Origin: UBA9715 sp964553375
Lineage (GTDB): Bacteria > Actinomycetota > Coriobacteriia > Coriobacteriales > Eggerthellaceae
Direction of reading: 5' to 3'
Length of the DNA: 5,717 nucleotides
NCBI GenBank assembly: GCA_964553375.1
Contig: CAZKKN010000085.1
Coordinates: 1-5,717 of the forward strand
The notes beneath the pieces are model-generated. The model searched no databases. It was not told the DNA's origin and worked only from the letters and a program-made list of their open reading frames with translations. The translations under genes and the position numbers were made by a program. This document shows positions 1 to 4,245 of the stretch, piece after piece (position 1 is the stretch's first letter; every line of letters starts with the position of its first letter).

Positions 1-455
1 TGCATGGGCTCATGCACCGGCTGGCGGCTGATGACGCCGGGAGCCTTGAATTCCACGGGCCTGCGGCCCTCGGCCTCGATGGGGCCTTTGCCGTCGATGG
101 GCATACCCAGAGCGTTCACCACGCGGCCGAGCATGCTCTTGCCCGAAGGGACGCTCATGATCTGGCCGGTGGTATGCACCTGGTCGTTCTCTCGGATTGC
201 AGTGACATCGCCGAGAAGCACGGCACCGATCTCATCTTCCTCGAGGTTCTGGACCAGGCCGTAAACGGTCTTGCCACCCTCGCCGATGAACTCCAAAAGC
301 TCGCCTGCCATGGCGCTCTTCAGGCCGTCCACGCGGGCGATACCGTCGCCGACCTGGATGACCGTGCCAACTTCGCGGGAATCGACACCCATCTCCAAGC
401 CCGCAAGCTGCTCACGCAGGGCCGCGTCGATGGATTGTGCGGTAATTTCAGTCAC
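1..455 (-). CDS. atpA: ATP synthase F1 subunit alpha, N-terminal part (partial, cut by window start)
   Basis: This is the alpha subunit of the F1 head, which forms the alpha3beta3 hexamer with beta and carries non-catalytic nucleotide sites. Only 151 codons are present. The translation begins MTEITAQSID and contains the family's N-terminal beta-barrel domain: VGTVIQVGDGIARVDGL at about residues 29-45, a GELLEF stretch near 51-56, and the junction LGRVVNALGMPIDGKGPI at about 109-126. It then runs through APGVISRQPVHEPM at 138-151, just before the expected P-loop, which lies outside the window. Alpha subunits are usually about 500 residues, so roughly 70% is missing. I chose the GTG at 455 because GGAGGTGA lies 9 bases upstream of it when measured from GGAGG. 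An in-frame ATG two codons earlier (461) would sit only 3 bases from GGAGG. The gene follows atpH by 20 bases in the same operon. Confidence 0.97.
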   Translation of the reverse strand, partial: MTEITAQSIDAALREQLAGLEMGVDSREVGTVIQVGDGIARVDGLKSAMAGELLEFIGEGGKTVYGLVQNLEEDEIGAVLLGDVTAIRENDQVHTTGQIMSVPSGKSMLGRVVNALGMPIDGKGPIEAEGRRPVEFKAPGVISRQPVHEPM

Positions 456-461
456 TAGCAT

Positions 462-469
462 TCACCTCC
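462..469 (-). promoter_or_regulatory. Ribosome binding site that decides the atpA start
   Basis: The minus strand reads GGAGGTGA here, an eight-base match to the 16S anti-Shine-Dalgarno sequence. Its GGAGG core ends 9 bases before the GTG at 455 and only 3 bases before the in-frame ATG at 461. The spacing favours the GTG, giving MTEITAQ rather than MLVTEITAQ. Confidence 0.75.
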
Positions 470-475
470 GTTTCA

Positions 476-1033
476 TTAATTCAGTAGAGCTTCGCGGATC
501 TTCTCGATCTGCGTCTGCAGGCTCGCGTCGATGCGCTCGCCCATCGTGCTCATTACAATGCCGCCGAGCAGAGAGGCGTCAACGCGCTCGTTCAGAACGG
601 CGGTCTTACCCAGCTCGGTTTCGACTTTCTTCTTGATTAGGTCGCGCAGATGGTCGTCAAGCTCGATGGCCGTCGTCACATCCACGATGATGATGTTGAG
701 TTCGCTGGCCATACGGTCTTGGAACTGCTCCATGACGCGTCCGAGGTAATCAACCTCTTCCCGCTCCGCCATCACGGCCAGCACATTGAGCAGCGCCGGC
801 TGGATATCGGCGAAGACGCCACGAACCACCTGTGCCTTCTGCTGAGGGGTGTAGCCCGGGTCCTTCATGGCGGAATCGAACTCCGCATTGCCATGGAGGG
901 CGGCTACTATCTCCTTGCCCTGAACGCACGTCGCAAGCACGCCTTCGGATCCGCCATCGTTCAGCGTAGCCTCGAAGAGAAGCTTCGCATAGGTAGCGAC
1001 CTGTTCTTGTACGATAAGGCGATTAGTTGGCAT
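476..1033 (-). CDS. atpH: ATP synthase F1 subunit delta (OSCP family)
   Basis: The delta subunit sits on top of the F1 head and joins it to the C-terminus of the b-subunit stalk. The product is 185 residues, normal for the family (about 175-185). The N-terminal helical domain covers roughly residues 1-105 (RLIVQEQVATYAKLLFEA at the start). The C-terminal part carries the OSCP pattern: IIIVDVTTAIELDDHLRDLI at about 113-132, then the signature LLGGIVMSTMGERIDASL at about 154-171, followed by a last helix IEKIREAL. The ATG at 1033 lies inside the 3' end of atpF, so the two genes overlap by 11 bases. The upstream GAGGCGGG is about 12 bases away and poor, so translational coupling to atpF is likely (inference). 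The TAA is followed at once by the atpA ribosome site. Confidence 0.97.
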   Translation of the reverse strand: MPTNRLIVQEQVATYAKLLFEATLNDGGSEGVLATCVQGKEIVAALHGNAEFDSAMKDPGYTPQQKAQVVRGVFADIQPALLNVLAVMAEREEVDYLGRVMEQFQDRMASELNIIIVDVTTAIELDDHLRDLIKKKVETELGKTAVLNERVDASLLGGIVMSTMGERIDASLQTQIEKIREALLN

Positions 1034-1634
1034 GGAAACTGCCCGCCTCGTTTATGTAGCGCTCGATGACCTTGCGGTGCTCAGCATCGTTGAGATCCTG
1101 GGACACCAGGCGGGACGCCGCATCGATGGCGAGGTCGGCCACGGAGCCCTTGAGCTCGTTCATGGCCAGCTGCTTCTCGGCCTCGATGGCATTGCGTGCC
1201 TTCTCGATCATTGCCGCGGATTCTTCTTGGGCCTGCTTCGTAATGTCTGCGCGTACGGCCTCGCCGGTCTCCTTGGCCTCAGCCACGATGGTCGCAGCCT
1301 GGGCTTTGGCATCGGAGAGCTGCTTTTGGTACTCCGCCAAGGTGCGCTCGGCTTCGATGCGCGCCTCCTCGGATTTCTGCAGCGCCTCGGCGATGGTCTT
1401 CTCGCGCTTCTCCAGCATGGCCTCGAATTTGGGCCAGCCGGCCTTGTACAGAACGATTACCAGGATGATGAAGGCGATGAGCATGGGAACGAACTCGATC
1501 GGATCCGGCAGGATCGCGGCCACGCCTTCCTTCCCTTCCGCGAACGCGAGCACTGGGAAAGCAAACGACAGGCTTGCAGCAGAGGCCATGAGGCCCGATG
1601 CCCAAGCGGTTGCTTTTTTCGCTCTTTTGTTCAC
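1023..1634 (-). CDS. atpF: ATP synthase F0 subunit b with signal-peptide-like N-terminus
   Basis: Subunit b forms the peripheral stalk that holds F1 against the a subunit. The product is 203 residues, longer than the ~156 of E. coli b. The extra length is N-terminal: a basic start (VNKRAKK), a hydrophobic stretch at about 11-31 and an AFA motif at 30-32 followed by EGKEG, which looks like a cleavable signal peptide. The normal membrane anchor follows (IEFVPMLIAFIILVIVLYKAGWPKF, about 46-70). Then comes a long charged, alanine-rich coiled coil (about 71-165, with EARIEAERTLAEYQKQL) and the C-terminal region that binds delta (VADLAIDAASRLVSQDL, about 165-181). I chose the GTG at 1634 because AAGGAGG lies 8 bases upstream. 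The open frame extends further only because it shadows atpE. The gene overlaps atpH by 11 bases and follows atpE after 49 bases. Confidence 0.95.
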   Translation of the reverse strand: MNKRAKKATAWASGLMASAASLSFAFPVLAFAEGKEGVAAILPDPIEFVPMLIAFIILVIVLYKAGWPKFEAMLEKREKTIAEALQKSEEARIEAERTLAEYQKQLSDAKAQAATIVAEAKETGEAVRADITKQAQEESAAMIEKARNAIEAEKQLAMNELKGSVADLAIDAASRLVSQDLNDAEHRKVIERYINEAGSFHAN

Positions 1635-1649
1635 GCTCGTAACCTCCTT

Positions 1650-1677
1650 CAAGTCTTTGAGTTCTTTCAACGACTTG
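1650..1677 (-). promoter_or_regulatory. RNA hairpin abutting the atpF ribosome site
   Basis: In the atpE-atpF spacer the transcript reads CAAGTC, G, TTGA, a six-base loop AAGAAC, TCAA, A, GACTTG. This gives 6 plus 4 base pairs around a single G-A mismatch. The base of the stem is immediately followed by the atpF Shine-Dalgarno AAGGAGG (1649-1643). There is no U run, so it is not an intrinsic terminator. It could act as a processing or stability element, or tune atpF translation relative to atpE. The pairing is visible in the sequence; the role is inferred. Confidence 0.5.
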
Positions 1678-1683
1678 CCGAAG

Positions 1684-1905
1684 TTACAGGATGAACGCCA
1701 GCACGAAGCCCAGCAGTGCAAGAGCCTCGGCCAGAGCGGCAGCGATGATGAAGTTGGTGAACAGGCGGCCGGCCAGCTCGGGCTGACGGGCGGAGCCGGT
1801 GCAGCAGCCGTGGCAGGCGATGCCGATGCCGATGCCAGGGCCGATGGCCGCGCAACCATAGCCAACCAGCTTAAGCGCGTTGATGATAAAAGTAATCTCT
1901 TCCAC
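1684..1905 (-). CDS. atpE: ATP synthase F0 subunit c (proteolipid)
   Basis: Subunit c forms the rotating membrane ring that carries protons. The product is 73 residues, two transmembrane helices joined by a polar loop. Helix 1 has the glycine-rich packing motif GPGIGIGIA (22-30), the loop is ARQPE (39-43), and helix 2 carries the ion-binding glutamate Glu60 in AAALAEALALLGF. Residues that build a sodium site are absent: Ile27 lies where Ilyobacter has Gln32, and Ala61 follows the glutamate instead of Ser, so H+ coupling is expected. Unusually, the end of helix 1 reads ACHGCCTGS (30-38), with Cys31, His32, Cys34 and Cys35, plus Cys18 earlier, where a conserved Lys/Glu pattern is more common. 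The start is a GTG with AAAGGAGG five bases upstream, a strong site suited to the many copies needed per complex. It lies 125 bases after atpB. Confidence 0.97.
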   Translation of the reverse strand: MEEITFIINALKLVGYGCAAIGPGIGIGIACHGCCTGSARQPELAGRLFTNFIIAAALAEALALLGFVLAFIL

Positions 1906-1965
1906 GATTTCCTCCTTTGCCGTCTTCGCATCCTATCGCGTAAGACACCCGGTTTTACTATGTTT

Positions 1966-2013
1966 ATCGGCCGTGGATTAGCCGATGAAACCTGATTGAA
2001 CGCCCCGAGGGGC
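1966..2013 (-). promoter_or_regulatory. atpB-atpE spacer with two small stem-loops
   Basis: The 125 bases between atpB and atpE contain no gene. The transcript first shows GCCCCUCGGGGC (2013-2002), able to form a four-pair stem with a CUCG loop. It then shows AUCGGC, nine bases, GCCGAU (1986-1966), a perfect six-pair stem. Neither is followed by a U run. In E. coli the atpB-atpE intercistronic region boosts c-subunit synthesis, so a similar translation or mRNA-stability role is possible here, but that is inference. Confidence 0.4.
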
Positions 2014-2030
2014 AGGCGGCGGCCCTTGGG

Positions 2031-2822
2031 TTAATGGGCCGATGTGGCCAATTGTATGTATACCGCCGAAAGGATGGTGAACACGTAGGCCTGCAGGAAT
2101 GCCACCAAGCACTCCAGGGCATACATGGCCACCAAGAACACGAGCCACACCAGGGAGATGCCGCCGAAAAGCGGGGTCGCGCCCTGGATGACCGAGAGCA
2201 GGAAGCACGAGGACATCAACGAGAAGATCCCCAGAGCCATGTGACCTGCGAACATGTTGCCGTAGAGTCGGACTGCCAGCGTGAGCACGCGAATCACCAG
2301 GGAGACGAACTCGAAGAACCAGATGATCGGCACCATGGGAGCCGGCAGACCCGACGGGGCGATGGACTTGATGTAGCCCCAGCCGCCATGGGTCTTAATG
2401 CCCCAATAGTTGAAGTAGACGAACGAAACCACCGAAAGGGCCCACGTGATGGAGAGGGCGCCGGTGGGGGTCTTGCAGCCCGGGATGAGGCCCACGACGT
2501 TGGAGATCAGGATGAAGAAGAACAGGGAGGCCAGCAGCGGCACATGCTTCTTGTAGCCGTGGCCGATGACGCCTTCGCCCATATCCTTGCGCACGAACTG
2601 ATAGCCGTACTCCACCATGTTGATGAACTTGTTGTTGGGCACCACGGTGAGTTTGCGCCCTGCCACCAGCACGACGATGAGCGTCAACGCCAGCGTGATG
2701 AACATCCAGAACACATACTGGGTGATACCGATGCCGGAATTACCGAACTCCACGACGAATGCGGGGTCGAAGGACTCCTGCAGATGCACGACGAGCTGGT
2801 TTACCATCGCTAATGGATCCAC
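2031..2822 (-). CDS. atpB: ATP synthase F0 subunit a
   Basis: Subunit a is the membrane stator that provides the proton half-channels next to the c-ring. The 263-residue product has several hydrophobic helices (about 33-54, 95-114, 125-140, 165-182, 195-215 and 220-255). The essential arginine is Arg185 in LAVRLYGNMFAGH, equivalent to E. coli Arg210. The last helix carries LQAYVF with Gln244 (E. coli Gln252). His194 and Glu237 stand where E. coli has Glu219 and His245, the swapped pair also known from mitochondrial a subunits. Start choice: GTG at 2822 has GGGAG six bases upstream. An in-frame GTG at 2840 would overlap its own GGAG, and an ATG at 2807 lacks a well-placed site. The gene starts 20 bases after the AtpI-like gene, in the usual first position of an F0 operon. 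Confidence 0.95.
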   Translation of the reverse strand: MDPLAMVNQLVVHLQESFDPAFVVEFGNSGIGITQYVFWMFITLALTLIVVLVAGRKLTVVPNNKFINMVEYGYQFVRKDMGEGVIGHGYKKHVPLLASLFFFILISNVVGLIPGCKTPTGALSITWALSVVSFVYFNYWGIKTHGGWGYIKSIAPSGLPAPMVPIIWFFEFVSLVIRVLTLAVRLYGNMFAGHMALGIFSLMSSCFLLSVIQGATPLFGGISLVWLVFLVAMYALECLVAFLQAYVFTILSAVYIQLATSAH

Positions 2823-2842
2823 TTGCTGCTCCCTTTCCACTC

Positions 2843-3121
2843 CTAGCGTAATTGCTTCGTAACGCCGAATGCCACGGCGCAGACCACCAGGCCCGCCGCC
2901 ATAGCCAGCGCAAACGGCAACGTTTGATCACGGAATGCCACCAGGCACACCACCAGGGCGACGGCCAGGATCGCAAAGGATCCCAAGACTCCCAGAAGCA
3001 AAGCTCCGGCGTGGCCCAGGTTGCTCGTAGGCGTTGCGTTGCGCGCGAGTTTCATGCCCTTCACCAGGGGAAGAAAGCTCACGATGCCCACAACGGCTCC
3101 CAAGATGATTGCGATTACCAT
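2843..3121 (-). CDS. Small AtpI-like membrane protein upstream of atpB
   Basis: The 92-residue protein is almost wholly hydrophobic. It has one membrane segment at about 2-20, a basic polar linker (KGMKLARNATPTSNLG, about 21-36) and two further segments at about 37-63 and 69-88. The last two are joined by a short RDQTLP turn, and the protein ends in TKQLR. Position is the main evidence: it is the first gene of the atp operon, ending just before atpB, where AtpI (a putative assembly factor for the c-ring, possibly also magnesium-linked) usually lies. AtpI proteins are typically longer with four segments, and I see no diagnostic residue, so this is an assignment by context and topology. The ATG at 3121 has only a weak GAAAG upstream. 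It could equally be a lineage-specific membrane protein. Confidence 0.6.
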   Translation of the reverse strand: MVIAIILGAVVGIVSFLPLVKGMKLARNATPTSNLGHAGALLLGVLGSFAILAVALVVCLVAFRDQTLPFALAMAAGLVVCAVAFGVTKQLR

Positions 3122-3283
3122 AGCTTGCTTTCATCGTCGTGGGCGCCAATGCACCCGTGATAAACCCAGATTATGGTAACGGAGTACAAAACCCCCACGC
3201 GACTAGTAACGGGGAATAGAAGGATATTCGACGCGAGCGGTTGCGGGGCCAGGTGAACCGCCCGAACCCGCAGGCGAGCGGTG
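3122..3283 (-). promoter_or_regulatory. Control region upstream of the atp operon
   Basis: These 162 bases separate the dCMP deaminase gene from the atp operon and hold no convincing gene. On the minus strand there is a possible -10 CATAAT (3175-3170) about 50 bases before the AtpI-like start, but no good -35 at 16-18 bases. The heptamer CCGTTAC occurs twice (3212-3206 and 3182-3176), exactly 30 bases apart. Nearer the deaminase stop, two alternative stem-loops share one arm (separate entry). The longest promoter-like gap in the window being here supports an operon start, but the exact promoter is not resolved. Confidence 0.45.
3234..3282 (-). promoter_or_regulatory. Two mutually exclusive stem-loops after the dCMP deaminase gene
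   Basis: The central arm CGGGCGGUU (3264-3256) can pair with ACCGCUCG (3282-3275), giving 8 pairs with one G-U around a 10-base loop. It can instead pair with AACCGCUCG (3242-3234), giving 9 pairs with one G-U around a 13-base loop. The two outer arms are copies of the same CCGCTCGC repeat. No U run follows either stem, so neither is a standard intrinsic terminator. The arrangement resembles an antiterminator/terminator switch but may simply be a 3'-end or stability structure. Confidence 0.4.
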
Positions 3284-3733
3284 CTATCCGATTACCCGAT
3301 AGGGTATTCCGGCTTCCTCCAACATGCCCAAGGAGAGCTCATCCGGGTAGGGATTGGCATAGATTATCTCCTTGATCCCCGCATTGATGAGCATCTTGGC
3401 GCAGGTGATGCAGGGTTGGGTGGTGATGTAGATCTTCGCCCCGGAGATATCGATGCCATAGCGCGCCGCCTGGATGATGGCGTTTTGCTCGGCGTGAAGG
3501 CCGCGGCAGATCTCCTGGCGCTCACCGGACGGCACCCCCAGCTTCTCGCGCAAGCACCCCACCTTGCCGCAATGCTCCATGCCCTCGGGCACGCCGTTGT
3601 AGCCTGTGGCCAGAATACGATTGTCCTTCACGATGACGGCTCCCACAGCGCGCCGCACGCAAGTGGTGCGCGAGGAGACCTGTTGGGCCAGGTTTGCGAA
3701 GTACTCATCCCATGACGGGCGCTCTTGAACCAT
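3284..3733 (-). CDS. dCMP deaminase (ComEB-like cytidine/deoxycytidylate deaminase family)
   Basis: The likely reaction is zinc-dependent conversion of dCMP to dUMP in the cytosol, feeding thymidylate synthesis. The 149-residue product has the deaminase zinc motifs: His80-Ala81-Glu82 in LHAEQNAI (ligand and proton-shuttle glutamate) and Pro107-Cys108-x-x-Cys111 in QPCITCAKM. Cys55, Cys60 and Cys76 lie in the insertion before HAE, as expected for the dCMP deaminase branch, which often binds an additional zinc. The N-terminal RPSWDEYFANLAQQVSSR and VGAVIVKDNRILATGYNGVPEG are also typical of this branch, which includes B. subtilis ComEB. The ATG at 3733 has AAGGAG six bases upstream. The gene starts 21 bases after rpiB and is probably cotranscribed with it. 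A cytidine-specific deaminase is less likely given the GYNGVP motif. Confidence 0.93.
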   Translation of the reverse strand: MVQERPSWDEYFANLAQQVSSRTTCVRRAVGAVIVKDNRILATGYNGVPEGMEHCGKVGCLREKLGVPSGERQEICRGLHAEQNAIIQAARYGIDISGAKIYITTQPCITCAKMLINAGIKEIIYANPYPDELSLGMLEEAGIPYRVIG

Positions 3734-3754
3734 GGTGTGCTCCTTAAAAGTAGG

Positions 3755-4189
3755 CTACTGAAGGGCCATGATCTTCTGCACGCGGCCCGTATGGCGACCG
3801 CCGGCGAAATCGGTGGTGAGGAATGCATCCACGATGGCACGATTGACGGCATCGTCCACGAAGCGGCCGGAAAGCGCCACCACGTTTGCATCGTTATGCT
3901 CGCGGCTCAAAGCGGCGAATTCCGGGGTGGTCACGTTGGCGGCCCGCACCCCATCGATCTTGTTGGCGGCGATGGCCATGCCTATGCCGGTTCCGCAGAC
4001 CAGAATGCCGCGCTCAGCGCTTCCCGCCGCCACAGCTCGGGCCACCTTCTCTGCGAAATCCGGGTAATCCACCCGGCCGTCATCGGCCGGACCCATATCG
4101 GTCACTTCATGCCCGGCTTCGGTCAAATAGGCGACCAGCCGCTCTTTCTCCTCGAATCCAGCGTGGTCGCTCGCGATGGCTATCTGCAC
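3755..4189 (-). CDS. rpiB: Ribose-5-phosphate isomerase B
   Basis: The enzyme interconverts ribose-5-phosphate and ribulose-5-phosphate in the non-oxidative pentose phosphate pathway. The 144-residue product matches the RpiB/LacAB fold and length. It has SDHAG at 7-11, DYPDFA at 41-46, the active-site loop CGTGIGM at 65-71 with catalytic Cys65, EHNDANV at 97-103, and the phosphate-binding GGRHTGRV at 130-137. The cysteine makes it the E. coli type rather than the mycobacterial type, which lacks it. Start choice: the GTG at 4189 has GGAGG seven bases upstream and gives VQIAIASDHAG, the normal N-terminus. A longer frame to 4276 would run into glpK. LacA or LacB is possible by family, but no lactose genes are nearby. 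A TATAAT lies 25 bases upstream. Confidence 0.95.
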   Translation of the reverse strand: MQIAIASDHAGFEEKERLVAYLTEAGHEVTDMGPADDGRVDYPDFAEKVARAVAAGSAERGILVCGTGIGMAIAANKIDGVRAANVTTPEFAALSREHNDANVVALSGRFVDDAVNRAIVDAFLTTDFAGGRHTGRVQKIMALQ

Positions 4190-4207
4190 GATGACTCCTC
4201 CCTTTTT

Positions 4208-4239
4208 CCTGGCATTATAGCCGTTTCCGCGCTGCCAAG
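4208..4239 (-). promoter_or_regulatory. Possible rpiB promoter with overlapping inverted repeat
   Basis: In the 56-base gap between glpK and rpiB, the minus strand has a perfect TATAAT (4219-4214) that would place a start about 18 bases before the rpiB GTG. No good -35 occurs at 16-18 bases; TTGGCA is present but only 13 bases away. The -10 is flanked by an inverted repeat, CTTGGCA (4239-4233), 18 bases, TGCCAGG (4214-4208), perfect over TGGCA/TGCCA. It could be an operator or a weak hairpin. No U run follows, so it is not a terminator for glpK. Confidence 0.4.
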
Positions 4240-4245
4240 GGAGCG

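Noticed and set aside
1684..1905. Sodium-coupled c-ring
   Set aside because: The Gln in helix 1 and the Ser/Thr after the key Glu that form the Na+ site are replaced by Ile27 and Ala61.
1635..1931. Upstream extension of atpF to 1931
   Set aside because: The added residues are the atpE sequence read in another frame (Arg/Ser/Pro-rich). The strong ribosome site at 1649-1643 fixes the start at GTG 1634.
1066..1995. Long plus-strand open frame (309 codons) opposite atpF and atpE
   Set aside because: It lies antisense to well-supported ATP synthase genes and across their spacers. The protein is a low-complexity Ser/Ala/Met mix with no family features, as expected of a GC-rich shadow frame.
2034..2813. 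Plus-strand open frame (259 codons) opposite atpB
   Set aside because: His/Glu/Asp-rich composition is the antisense image of hydrophobic atpB codons, with no ribosome site or recognisable domain.
3234..3264. Rho-independent terminator after the dCMP deaminase gene
   Set aside because: A good stem is present, but the following bases (CGTCGAATATCC) contain no U run.
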